Assembly: GCA_038900335.1 (NCBI GenBank)
Contig: JBBMRB010000002.1
Coordinates: 1 to 64,000, forward strand
Source: Rs1 sp038900335
GTDB lineage: Bacteria; Pseudomonadota; Gammaproteobacteria; Pseudomonadales; Balneatricaceae
Reading direction: 5' to 3'
DNA length: 64,000 bases
Below are positions 1 to 8,983 of the stretch, piece after piece. The notes beneath the pieces were generated by a model. That model saw only the letters and a program-made list of their open reading frames with translations. It made no database searches and was not told where the DNA came from. Numbering within the stretch: the stretch's first letter is position 1; every line of letters starts with the position of its first letter. A program made the position numbers and the translations under genes.

Positions 1-144
1 TCTAACGTCTCATCTAAGCTTTCGTCTAGCGTCTCTTCTAACGTCTCTTCTAAGCTTTCGTCTAGCGTCTCTTCTAACGTCTCATCTAAGCTTTCGTCTA
101 GCGTCTCTTCTAACGTCTCTTCTAAGCTTTCGTCTAGCGTCTCT
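1..144 (-). repeat. 36-bp tandem repeat inside fimV (12-residue acidic repeat)
   Basis: Four consecutive 36-bp units start at 1, 37, 73 and 109 and continue to the window edge. They differ only at the twelfth base, which alternates a, t, a, t, so the true period may be 72 bp. Read in the fimV frame on the minus strand, each unit encodes ETLDESL(D/E)ETLE. The repeat lies in the cytoplasmic acidic part of FimV, and the array may continue outside the window. Confidence 0.9.
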
Positions 145-2294
145 TCTAAAGCCTCTAGCTCAACATCTTCATCATTAAGCTCTTCTAAATCTGACATTTC
201 ATCTAATGTATTGACATCATCTGTTAACTCACTAACATCTATTTCATCGTCAACAGCAGTAATTTCGTCATCCGCTAACTCTATCTCAAGATCACCTTCT
301 GCATCAGTATTTTCGTCAGGCTCTCCCATCGCCGCTGCAAATTCTGCAAGCGCACGCTGCTCAGCTTCTTCTTTTGCTTCCTCGCCAGCGCTAACAACAA
401 GCTCTTCATTCTGATCATCTTCATCAAGAGAGATCTCAAGATCATCATCGCCCTCACCTAAGTCAAACTCTAAACTATCAATGCCATCTAAAAGCTCAAG
501 ATCGTCATCTTCAACTTCAAGCTGGGCGTCAAGTTGAGCAGAGAGATCATCATCGTCTTCCGGCAAATCTAGCGCGCCACTTTCTAATGATTCATCTAAA
601 TCCATATCCATGTCTAAATCAAGGTCCAGATCTAAGTCTAAATCATCTTCATCAGCAGCGACTTCAGGCGAGCTATCTAGCTCTTCTAAGGTGCTAATTT
701 CTTCTTCAATTGCCTCATTAGGTAAACTGACCGTCGGTTCAGATTTTTCAGTGTCGACAATTTCATCTTGATCTTTGTCCTTGCGTCTTAGCAATAACAA
801 CACACCCGCAACAATCGCCAACAACCAACCAATACCAGCAGCCACCATGCCCACCGTACTATCTAACAAGCGATCTAACCAACTCTTATCCTGTTCTTGC
901 TGCCTGCGCTCATCCTCTTGGGCTAATTGATCTTGCTCTGCAATTTCAAACTCTTCTTGCATCACCGCTAACTGCTCATCTTTTAGGGAGATTAAGCGGT
1001 TAATATCTTCTAATTGCTTGGCAATAACAGCTAACTTCTTGTTGAGTTCAATATTATCTCGCTCTAACTTATCCATAGACTCTTGAGATAGCGCAAGCTT
1101 GACGTCTAGCTCAGCATTGTTTCTTAAAAGCTCTGCTATTTTTTCGGCATCTTTACTAGAGGCAATAGCTAAGGCATCTGCTTTCGCTTTTGATTCACGT
1201 TGCTGTGCCTCTTCCTCAGCAGAGAGCACATTGAGCATACCTTTTTCTTGATCGGCAACTGTTGCTGCACTAGCCGTATCTTTTGATGCCTCCTCAGCCG
1301 TCGCAGAGCTCGCCTGTGTTGTCTGCCCACTTTCACTTTCAAGCGGCGCATCTACTACTGGTTTATCCGCGTCTGCTTTAGTCGCATCGCCACTTTCGTC
1401 ACTTTCGCCGCTACTATCAGCTGGGGTAGTTAAGTTTTCAATTTCTTGAGCAATAGCTGCTTTAGTTTCTGTTGTTTCTGGGCTTTGCTGAGCAGTAATG
1501 CTTGGCAAATTTCCGCTGCGCCACAACCCTGTCTGTCTATCAACCTCAACCTGCGCATCTTTCACGCTCAGCGCATCTATCTCAGCCTGGCTTGGAATAT
1601 CAATGACAACATTCGCTTTCATCACATTGATGTTGCCATTAGGGAATGCTTCAGGGTTTTTACGCTGCATCAACACCATCATCTGCTGAGGTGTCACACG
1701 CTTACTTGGACGATTGGCAATAGCGATGTCCCAAAGTGTATCCTTAGCACTTATGTAGTACTGCCCTTGCTTTAAAGAGATATTGCTTGGTATTTTAGCC
1801 TTAGCAGGTACTGTCGTCGCTCTAGCAACAGGCGCTGCTATCACTGTTTGAGTTTGTTCGTTATTAACATTGAAATTGCGATTGTTTTGCTGTGTTTGAT
1901 ATGAAGGCGGGTCGAGCAGCAAGGTATATTCACGAATTAAACGCCCACTAGGCCAGTTAACCTCAACCAAAAAATTCATGAAAGGCTCTGTAACCGGTAG
2001 TTTTGATGTCAGTATAATACGCCCAGTCCCATTTGCTCTGACGCGTGTTTGAAAACGCACATCTGAGAGCGCTCGCTGCGTTGCCAAACCAGACAATGCA
2101 AAATCATTGAGATCAGCCATGCGAGACTTAATTTGCAAAGGGCTTAAATTTTTAACTTGGAAAATATCTATCTCAGCGTGTAGAGGCTCGTTTAAAGCAG
2201 ACTTAACGTTAATTTCACCTAAACCTAAGGCATTGACATTGCTTATAATGAACGCACTAGCAATTGCTATCGTTGAACCAAGTTTACCAAGCAT
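1..2294 (-). CDS. fimV: FimV/TspA-family peptidoglycan-binding polar hub protein (partial, 3' end outside window)
   Basis: FimV is an inner-membrane protein that organises the cell pole and supports type IV pilus assembly. The ATG at 2294 follows an AAAGGGAAA ribosome site. A signal peptide (about residues 1-22) precedes LGLGEINV and the family's conserved block ending in NFLVEVNWPSGRLIREYTLL. A LysM-like peptidoglycan-binding segment lies near residues 175-230, followed by a Q/E-rich coiled coil (about 370-460). One membrane helix (about 479-500, ending LLLLRRK) leads into a very acidic cytoplasmic region. That region ends, within the window, in the 12-residue repeat. The frame stays open to base 1, so the C-terminal TPR/FimV domain is not visible. 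The next genes upstream are the two asd paralogues, as in Pseudomonas. Confidence 0.93.
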   Translation of the reverse strand, partial: MLGKLGSTIAIASAFIISNVNALGLGEINVKSALNEPLHAEIDIFQVKNLSPLQIKSRMADLNDFALSGLATQRALSDVRFQTRVRANGTGRIILTSKLPVTEPFMNFLVEVNWPSGRLIREYTLLLDPPSYQTQQNNRNFNVNNEQTQTVIAAPVARATTVPAKAKIPSNISLKQGQYYISAKDTLWDIAIANRPSKRVTPQQMMVLMQRKNPEAFPNGNINVMKANVVIDIPSQAEIDALSVKDAQVEVDRQTGLWRSGNLPSITAQQSPETTETKAAIAQEIENLTTPADSSGESDESGDATKADADKPVVDAPLESESGQTTQASSATAEEASKDTASAATVADQEKGMLNVLSAEEEAQQRESKAKADALAIASSKDAEKIAELLRNNAELDVKLALSQESMDKLERDNIELNKKLAVIAKQLEDINRLISLKDEQLAVMQEEFEIAEQDQLAQEDERRQQEQDKSWLDRLLDSTVGMVAAGIGWLLAIVAGVLLLLRRKDKDQDEIVDTEKSEPTVSLPNEAIEEEISTLEELDSSPEVAADEDDLDLDLDLDLDMDMDLDESLESGALDLPEDDDDLSAQLDAQLEVEDDDLELLDGIDSLEFDLGEGDDDLEISLDEDDQNEELVVSAGEEAKEEAEQRALAEFAAAMGEPDENTDAEGDLEIELADDEITAVDDEIDVSELTDDVNTLDEMSDLEELNDEDVELEALEETLDESLEETLEETLDESLDETLEETLDESLEETLEETLDESLDETL

Positions 2295-2680
2295 CTATTT
2301 TCCCTTTATTTTCATGAAATATTGCTATTAACAACTGACCACCAACACAAAAAAATTGCCTGATATATATTTTATAACGAGGCTCATGTTTTATCGAACA
2401 CATCAACAGTAGTATTGATAGCCAAACCATCTTCACCATTGCAAAGAAAAGCTAGCATATTTAAACGAATTAACTCAGCGAGCGATTGTTAGCATCGCGC
2501 TTAAACTTTATTAATCGAGCGGCCTCTCATTAGCATTCCTTAACTAAAAAAATAATCAGCAGCTACAAATCAATAACTTACAAAAATTTTATGTAAAGAA
2601 GATACCCATTTAGCCAGTATAGGTCAATTAAATAGATATCGTTCTTTGTTTTACTTAAAAATAATATTAATAATAGTGTA
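2295..2680. other. Intergenic region between asd paralogue and fimV
   Basis: This AT-rich stretch of 386 bases shows no convincing ORF or RNA gene. It presumably carries the fimV promoter on the minus strand. A weak imperfect hairpin lies around 2480-2500 (gagcgat paired with atcgcgc). No clear terminator was found for the asd paralogue that ends at 2681. Confidence 0.5.
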
Positions 2681-3703
2681 TTACAAATAATTCTGGATGA
2701 GTAACTCACCTATTTGTACCGCATTCAATGCAGCTCCCTTACGACCGTTATCGGCCACCACCCACATATTTATACCATTATTTCCTGCTAAATCTTCACG
2801 AACACGACTCACAAACACTAAATCTGAACCACTGCCGTTAGTTACTGCAGAGGCATATTCTTGTTGCTTAGGTGAATCAATAACTTGAACACCTGGTGCC
2901 AAACGTAATAACTCTCTCACTTGTACAGCACTAATATAACTTAGCGTATCGATATGTAGCGCTTCGCTGTGCCCATGAAATACAGGAACCCTGACACATG
3001 TTGCATTAACGGCAATAGTCTCATCCGCTAATATTTTTTGCGTCTCCCAAACCATTTTCATTTCTTCACGTGTGTAATCATTTTCTTCAAACACATCAAT
3101 GTGTGGCAACACATTGAAGGCAATTTGCTGAGAATAGACACTAACTTCAACGTCACGGGCGTTAAGTAGCGATGTTGTCTGCTTAGCTAACTCTTCAAGC
3201 CCGGCCTTACCTGATCCAGAAACTGCTTGGTAAGTAGCCACGTTGATGCGCTCAATCCCCACCTCTCTATGAATTGGAGCGAGCGCCAACAACATCTGTA
3301 TTGTCGAACAGTTTGGGTTCGCTATAATATTACGGGCGCTATAGTTAATAATGCTATCAGGGTTTACTTCGGGGATAACTAATGGCACATCGTAATCATT
3401 ACGAAAGAAGCTTGAATTATCAATAACGACACAACCACTTTGTGCTGCTATAGGTGCATATTGTTCTGATACAAAACTACCGGCACAAAACCAAGCAATC
3501 TGAACTTGCGAAAAATCGAAGTCTTGAACATTTTCAATCGCTATGTTTTTACCGTTAAATGAAATTTTAACGCCAACTGATTTTTCACTTGCCAGCAAAT
3601 ACATAGTGCCAACTGGAAATTCACGCTCTTCTAAAATTGAAAGTACTGTTTCACCAACTAAACCCGTTGCACCAACCACTGCAACATCAAAAAACCTTTC
3701 CAT
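2681..3703 (-). CDS. Aspartate-semialdehyde dehydrogenase-family protein (Usg/AsdB type)
   Basis: This 340-residue protein belongs to the aspartate-semialdehyde dehydrogenase family, which reduces aspartyl phosphate in lysine, threonine and methionine synthesis. The N-terminal GATGLVG motif binds NADP. NPNCST (near residue 130) carries the catalytic cysteine, TYQAVSGSGKAG matches the active-site glutamine region, and RVPVFHGHS holds the conserved histidine. It is shorter than, and only distantly similar to, the 370-residue Asd encoded just upstream. In Pseudomonas the equivalent gene between asd and fimV is annotated as a second asd or usg. Because the cysteine and histidine are retained here, activity is possible. 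Whether it replaces, supplements or moonlights beside the other Asd cannot be decided from sequence. Confidence 0.9.
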   Translation of the reverse strand: MERFFDVAVVGATGLVGETVLSILEEREFPVGTMYLLASEKSVGVKISFNGKNIAIENVQDFDFSQVQIAWFCAGSFVSEQYAPIAAQSGCVVIDNSSFFRNDYDVPLVIPEVNPDSIINYSARNIIANPNCSTIQMLLALAPIHREVGIERINVATYQAVSGSGKAGLEELAKQTTSLLNARDVEVSVYSQQIAFNVLPHIDVFEENDYTREEMKMVWETQKILADETIAVNATCVRVPVFHGHSEALHIDTLSYISAVQVRELLRLAPGVQVIDSPKQQEYASAVTNGSGSDLVFVSRVREDLAGNNGINMWVVADNGRKGAALNAVQIGELLIQNYL

Positions 3704-3867
3704 TATTCACCTTTTTACTGGCTGTATCACTCACACTATTAACAATACATTATCATTACTAGCTCTGTTGATCAGCACTACATCAAGTCAATTTAACCCA
3801 GCACTTGTCAATAGACATTTAAAAAATCAAATAAAAAAGGCAGGGGTTATGACATTATTAATAAAAC

Positions 3868-3885
3868 AGCCCGATAAATCGGGCT
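3868..3885 (-). terminator. Intrinsic terminator after asd
   Basis: A perfect 8-bp stem (agcccgat/atcgggct) with a 2-base centre lies 40 bases beyond the asd stop codon. On the minus strand it is followed by GTTTTATT. It would separate asd transcription from the downstream paralogue, although the T-rich flank on the plus strand makes it potentially bidirectional. Confidence 0.7.
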
Positions 3886-3925
3886 ATTATGTTTTTGTAT
3901 ATAGCTAATTTAACTGTACTTTTAA

Positions 3926-5038
3926 CTATACTTTTAACAGTATTCTCAGTGTTCTACGCAAAGGTTCAGCAGCTCCCCAAAGAAGCTGGTCACCTACACT
4001 GAATGCGTTTAGATACTGTGGCCCAATATTCATTTTACGCAAACGACCCACAGGCACATTTAAAGTCCCTGTGACTTTAGCTGGTGTTAAATCAGCCATA
4101 CTCGCCGCTTTATTGTTAGGCACGACACTCACCCAATCATTAGCTTGTGCTAGCATGTCTTCAATTTCACTTAGCGGAATATCTTTTTTCAACTTAATGG
4201 TAAATGCTTGTGAGTGACAACGCATTGAGCCAATACGCACACAAGTACCGTCTATTGGAATAGGTCTATCTAATTTACCTAATATTTTATTGGTCTCAAC
4301 AAAACCTTTCCACTCTTCTTTGGACTGGCCATTATCTAGCTGAGCATCAATATAGGGAATTAAACTACCTGCTAAAGGCACGCCAAATTGATCGATAGGC
4401 ATTTGATCACTGCGCAGCGTTTGCGCAACTTTCTCATCTAATGCCAGTATTGCAGAACCACTATCTAGCTGATCGGCGACACTGTCATGGATAACACCCA
4501 TTTGGCTAACCAGCTCACGCATATGCTTAGCACCACCGCCAGAAGCTGCTTGGTAAGTCATCGATGTCAACCACTCTACATGGCCTTCTTTGAACAAACC
4601 ACCTAGTGCCATCAACATTAGAGAAACCGTACAGTTCCCCCCTGCAAAGGTTTTAATACCCGATGAGATACCCTTGTCGATAATTTTCCTATTAACAGGA
4701 TCAAGCACAATAATACTCTCATCAGCCATACGCAGCGTTGAGGCCGCATCAATCCAATACCCCTGCCAGCCAGCATCGCGTAATTGAGCGTAAACAGCTT
4801 TGGTGTAATCACCGCCTTGACAAGAAACGATAGCGTCCATGGTTTTCAGCGTATCAATATCAGTCGCATCTTTTAAGGTCGGAATCGTTTTTCCAATATC
4901 CGGACCTGCTTGACCTACTTGTGATGTGGTAAAAAAGACTGGCTCATCAATATGATCAAAATCGCCTTCATCTAACATCCGCTGCATTAACACGGAACCA
5001 ACCATTCCACGCCAACCGACAAAACCTACACGTTTCAT
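3926..5038 (-). CDS. asd: Aspartate-semialdehyde dehydrogenase
   Basis: Asd converts L-aspartyl-4-phosphate to aspartate semialdehyde, the branch point for diaminopimelate, lysine, threonine and methionine. The 370 residues match the usual gammaproteobacterial length. The start GFVGWRGMVGSVLMQRM is the family's NADP-binding P-loop. FFTTSQVGQAGPDIGK, GGNCTVSLM (catalytic cysteine near residue 136) and RIGSMRCHSQ (active-site arginine/histidine region) are all intact. The ATG at 5038 begins right at the conserved MKRVGF motif. It is the expected essential housekeeping copy. Its usual neighbour leuB lies about 14 kb away here, with unrelated genes in between. Confidence 0.97.
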   Translation of the reverse strand: MKRVGFVGWRGMVGSVLMQRMLDEGDFDHIDEPVFFTTSQVGQAGPDIGKTIPTLKDATDIDTLKTMDAIVSCQGGDYTKAVYAQLRDAGWQGYWIDAASTLRMADESIIVLDPVNRKIIDKGISSGIKTFAGGNCTVSLMLMALGGLFKEGHVEWLTSMTYQAASGGGAKHMRELVSQMGVIHDSVADQLDSGSAILALDEKVAQTLRSDQMPIDQFGVPLAGSLIPYIDAQLDNGQSKEEWKGFVETNKILGKLDRPIPIDGTCVRIGSMRCHSQAFTIKLKKDIPLSEIEDMLAQANDWVSVVPNNKAASMADLTPAKVTGTLNVPVGRLRKMNIGPQYLNAFSVGDQLLWGAAEPLRRTLRILLKV

Positions 5039-5374
5039 TGTTAATCTCTTTACGTTTGAGGCTACCTAATACTGACTGCACATATCGCCATCCAACTATT
5101 TAGGTAACCCATCGTTAATAATCCCCGAATGGGCTCTACTTATTTTAATCATCTAAAATAAGGATCGAACATTATCCGTTAATGATAATTATTAATCTAC
5201 GATTTAATAGCTATTTTTAAGAACAATCCCCCCCAAATTCCATGTTTTTTTGCATAGTGGCAGAGGTTTGTAGGAAAATAGCCAAACGATGATCCTCTGA
5301 CACCAGTAAACAGCGTGTAATGGCAAAAGATTGTATATAATCAAGCCCGACAAATGCGCCAATAAAGAGACACT
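5039..5374. other. Divergent intergenic region between asd and ychJ with a Fur-like box
   Basis: This 336-base region separates the divergent genes asd and ychJ and should contain both promoters. Positions 5178-5196 read gttaatgataattattaat, matching the classical 19-bp Fur consensus at about 15 of 19 positions. The region is so AT-rich that this may be chance. A TATAAT hexamer at 5336-5341 could be the ychJ minus-10 box, but I see no good minus-35. No ORF or RNA gene was found. Confidence 0.35.
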
Positions 5375-5872
5375 ATGCTTTCAACATCACAACCGTGCCC
5401 TTGTGGCTCATTTAAAACTTATAACGATTGCTGCCTCCCAGTTCATAATGACCAAGCAACTGCAACACAAGCAGAACAACTAATGCGAGCACGTTACAGT
5501 GCCTTTGTACTCGCTAATATAGATTTTTTAATTCAAAGCCATTACCACCTAGCTGACACCGAACAAGAACGGGCACAAATAAAAGCCACAACAGCTTTAG
5601 CTTGGTGCAAACTGGAGATAGTAAAAGCTTGTCAACAAGATAAAAGTGACACCAGCTTTGTCGAGTTTAAAGCCTGGTATCTTGACAACCAAAAACTGGA
5701 ACTACTACATGAAAAATCTCGTTTTATAAAAAAGACCATCGACAATCAACAATACTGGTATTATGTCGATGGCACGTTCCCTAAAACGCTCGATACTAAA
5801 CAGGCAGTCAGCCGAAACGGGCCATGCCCATGCAATAGTGGCAAAAAATTCAAGCGCTGCTGCGCTATTTAA
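5375..5872 (+). CDS. ychJ: YchJ-family protein with two SEC-C zinc motifs
   Basis: This 165-residue protein has a SEC-C-type zinc knuckle at each end: CPCG...CC (about residues 8-20) and CPCNSGKKFKRCC (about 151-163). Between them lies the NTF2-like YchJ core with the typical QLMRARYSAF and AWCKLEIV segments. The family (UPF0225/YchJ) is widespread in proteobacteria, and its molecular role is not established. The SEC-C motif resembles the zinc-binding tail with which SecA contacts SecB and ribosomes. The gene stands alone, divergent from asd and convergent with sbcC. Confidence 0.9.
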   Translation: MLSTSQPCPCGSFKTYNDCCLPVHNDQATATQAEQLMRARYSAFVLANIDFLIQSHYHLADTEQERAQIKATTALAWCKLEIVKACQQDKSDTSFVEFKAWYLDNQKLELLHEKSRFIKKTIDNQQYWYYVDGTFPKTLDTKQAVSRNGPCPCNSGKKFKRCCAI

Positions 5873-5917
5873 TAACGTTACAGACAGCAATAAGCATAGA
5901 TAATTGGTTGAGCATTG

Positions 5918-8900
5918 CTAGCAGACCAATGCAAGACGCGAGCCTTGTTGATCACTGATAATATCAATGCGAGTACTAATTTGCTCTTTGAGCTCACTCA
6001 CATGGGATATCACACCAATCATTCGCCCATGGCGCTGTAAATCAACTAGGGTTCGCACAGCCAAATCTAACGCTTCGCTATCTAAACTGCCAAAGCCTTC
6101 ATCAATAAAGAGAGTATCTAAGACGATACCACCGGCATGCGCTTGCACTACACCAGACACTCCAAGAGCAAGTGATAGAGCAGCCATAAAACTTTCACCA
6201 CCTGATAATGTCGAGACCGGCCTTACTTTACCGGTGTAGGCATCATCAACTTCTAGCTCTAATCCCGATGCTTTGTTACCTTTAGCGCGCTCCTCTTTAC
6301 GCAATAATTGGTAGCGGCCTTTACTCATGATTTGTAAGCGAGCACTGGCTTCAATCAACACATCATCTAATAATGCGCTGAGCACAAAACGTTGTAAACT
6401 GACTTTATTAGCGCTTTGGCCATTAGCGACATCACTGAGTGTACCAACCACTGCGTAACGCGCCTCTAACGCTTGATTTTTTTGAGCCGCTTTATTAATT
6501 TGCGCCGCACTGTGTTTAAATTGAGATAATTGCTTATCAATCGTCAGCCATTGATCTTCAGCTTTTTGCTGATCAGCCTGCAGCTGTACTAGCTGTTGTT
6601 GCAAAAGTGCCAGTTGCGGTAACTTTTGCTCACCTATCATTTCTTGCTGGGTTTTAATGGCGCTGGCTATCTCACCGCGCCTGAGCTCAAACTCACTAAT
6701 TTCTAGCGCTAATTTTTGCTGATCCGCCAAGCTAACCACGGCTTGTAGATAATCAATTTGAGCTTCAAAAAAGCTACTGGCAAGCGCCTCTTGCCACACC
6801 AGCAACAAGCTCGCTGATTGTACTGATAACTCTTTTAGCAACTGCATCAAAGCTTCATTTTTAAACACCGCAGCTTGGTGGCTTTTTTCGCTACTGACAA
6901 AATCTTGTGCTAGCTGTTCCAGCTGCTGCTCTGTTTTTTTCTGTAACTGAACATGAGACTGTATCACTTGCTCTAACGCACCCGCACGCTGATAAGCCTG
7001 AGGTAAGTTAGCGCTACACTTGGCAAGCTCACTACTAATAACAGCGACCTTCTTATCTGATTCCATCAACATCTTATGGCTTTGTTGATGCAATATATTA
7101 GCCTCTTCATGCAAGCCATCTAAGTGTACTATTTTCCTTTCAGCTTGCTGCAGCCTATTCTTACAATCACCTAGTAAAGCAATATCCGCCTGCGCCTTAT
7201 CAGCAAGACCTTGCCAGTAAGTGATAGATGTTTTGATCTGCGAATCTTCAGCAAGAAACGCTCTTTTACGCTGCTCTTCTTGCTCTTTTAATGCTTTAAA
7301 CTCAGCGATGTTTTTAGTGTAAAGATCACGCTCGCTCTCTAGTTTATGAGTCCACTCGTGTGCACTTTTTTGCGCTTTTTCGATATCATCTAAGCTGACT
7401 AGCGGCTGTTCACTCATCGCTTTTTGTGGATGCTCTAATGAGCCGCACACAGGACACGGCTGATAATCAACTAGCTGCTGAGCGAGTATTTGCGCCTGTG
7501 ACAAATGCCACTGCATCTGCAACTGTGTCACCAATTCATGCGCAGCATCTTTATTTGCACGCACTTTAGTGCCATTTAACTTTAATATTTCTTGTTGCTC
7601 ACGCAATACTGCCTGCTGTTGCTGCAACGCTGCTATTTCGCTCAAATGCTGTATTTTTTGAGTAGCCGCTAATAAATTAACACTTGGGTCCGCTAACTTA
7701 GCAATGTCTTCTTTTATCTTACTGACACTGTCAATAATACTGCTCTTTTCAGTTTGTAACTTAGTAATGTTCTGAGTTGCATTATCAGTGTGTCTCTTTG
7801 CCGTTTCTTGCTCTACAAGCGCTACCTCTAAGCTTTTTTGCAACTGACACAGTTCTTTTGCATCGCTCGTAAAACGCTTAAACTCTATTAAATCTGCTTT
7901 TATAGTATCTAGATTTTTTCTAAGCGCGGGCGAAATCTGTTGCGCTTTTTCACACTCTTGTAACCTAACAAAGCTGTGCTCAACCACTTGCATCTGCTCA
8001 TTTAAGTCTTTTTGTGCCTGTGGAATTTTATCAGTAACTGCACGATAATCTTGATAGGCAGGCGTTATCTTTTGCGCTTCTTGCGCTCTTAATTGCTGCT
8101 GTTTAACAGACGCTATATGATTTTTTTGCTGCTGTAGTTCGCGCTGCTGTTGCTCTAAGTACGCTAATTTTTCTACTGATTTGTGTAGACTTTTAGCTTG
8201 CTCATGCTGATTATTAAGCTTAGCTAATTTAATTTTAAGCGCTTTATTATGCTCATTTGCTTGCTGCTCTTGCACACTTAACAGCTTAATGTGCTCTAAT
8301 AGTTGAGCTTCATTCTCAAGAGCATGTGATTGCAGAATCCCATCTTTTAAACGGGATAAGTCACCTACTTCGCGCTTTAATAGCAACGCTTGATCTTTTA
8401 ACTGATTTTCAATTCTTTTATAAATAGAGGTCGAGAACAACTGGCTAAAGATAGCTTCCCTATCTTTTGAATCAGCCATGAGTAGTTTTCTAAATTGGCC
8501 TTGGGGCAACACCATCACCTGGCGAAACTGATCGGCATTTAGGCCAGTTAAAGACTCAATCTCTCTATTAGCATCGGTGACTTTTTGGCTAACCAATACT
8601 TTAATATCTGCGCCGCTTGAGTCAACTAACCACAATTGCGCTTGAGCACCTTGTTTAGTAACCCCTTCGCCAACCGATTTTGGACGCACTTGCTCTGGCA
8701 CTCGTCTGACTCGGTAAAACTGATTTTTTAAGCTAAAAGTAAATTCGACAAAAGTAAGTACGTCACCACTGGCGCCATCGCTACGCATTTGACTTGCTTC
8801 ACGCTCATCACCGGTCGTTTTACCATATAATGCAAAGCAAATAGCATCGAGAATGGTGGTTTTTCCCGCACCCGTGACACCATTAATCAAAAATAAAGGC

Positions 8901-8983
8901 TGCTCACCCAATAAAGTGAAATCAACGCTCTGAGTATCTCTAAAGGGACCAAAAGCACTAATAATGAGTTTTAAAGGTCTCAA
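5918..8983 (-). CDS. sbcC: Exonuclease SbcC, SMC-like ATPase subunit
   Basis: SbcC is the Rad50-like ATPase of the SbcCD nuclease, which opens hairpins and trims protein-blocked DNA ends. At 1021 residues it is near the E. coli length of 1048. Walker A (GVTGAGKTT) is at about residues 35-43. Long coiled coils flank a zinc hook CPVCG near residue 510. The ABC signature LSGGES (about 926) and Walker B LFIDEGFGSLD (about 955) close the ATPase head. The start is a TTG at 8983 that overlaps the sbcD stop codon in the sequence TTGA, implying translational coupling. The 3' end converges on ychJ without a strong terminator. Confidence 0.96.
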   Translation of the reverse strand: MRPLKLIISAFGPFRDTQSVDFTLLGEQPLFLINGVTGAGKTTILDAICFALYGKTTGDEREASQMRSDGASGDVLTFVEFTFSLKNQFYRVRRVPEQVRPKSVGEGVTKQGAQAQLWLVDSSGADIKVLVSQKVTDANREIESLTGLNADQFRQVMVLPQGQFRKLLMADSKDREAIFSQLFSTSIYKRIENQLKDQALLLKREVGDLSRLKDGILQSHALENEAQLLEHIKLLSVQEQQANEHNKALKIKLAKLNNQHEQAKSLHKSVEKLAYLEQQQRELQQQKNHIASVKQQQLRAQEAQKITPAYQDYRAVTDKIPQAQKDLNEQMQVVEHSFVRLQECEKAQQISPALRKNLDTIKADLIEFKRFTSDAKELCQLQKSLEVALVEQETAKRHTDNATQNITKLQTEKSSIIDSVSKIKEDIAKLADPSVNLLAATQKIQHLSEIAALQQQQAVLREQQEILKLNGTKVRANKDAAHELVTQLQMQWHLSQAQILAQQLVDYQPCPVCGSLEHPQKAMSEQPLVSLDDIEKAQKSAHEWTHKLESERDLYTKNIAEFKALKEQEEQRKRAFLAEDSQIKTSITYWQGLADKAQADIALLGDCKNRLQQAERKIVHLDGLHEEANILHQQSHKMLMESDKKVAVISSELAKCSANLPQAYQRAGALEQVIQSHVQLQKKTEQQLEQLAQDFVSSEKSHQAAVFKNEALMQLLKELSVQSASLLLVWQEALASSFFEAQIDYLQAVVSLADQQKLALEISEFELRRGEIASAIKTQQEMIGEQKLPQLALLQQQLVQLQADQQKAEDQWLTIDKQLSQFKHSAAQINKAAQKNQALEARYAVVGTLSDVANGQSANKVSLQRFVLSALLDDVLIEASARLQIMSKGRYQLLRKEERAKGNKASGLELEVDDAYTGKVRPVSTLSGGESFMAALSLALGVSGVVQAHAGGIVLDTLFIDEGFGSLDSEALDLAVRTLVDLQRHGRMIGVISHVSELKEQISTRIDIISDQQGSRLALVC

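Noticed and set aside
1..144. Possible CRISPR array
   Set aside because: The 36-bp units are directly adjacent with no spacers and are in frame with fimV, encoding an acidic peptide repeat.
211..414. Serine-rich plus-strand ORF
   Set aside because: It is the antisense shadow of the acidic fimV coding sequence and has no ribosome site.
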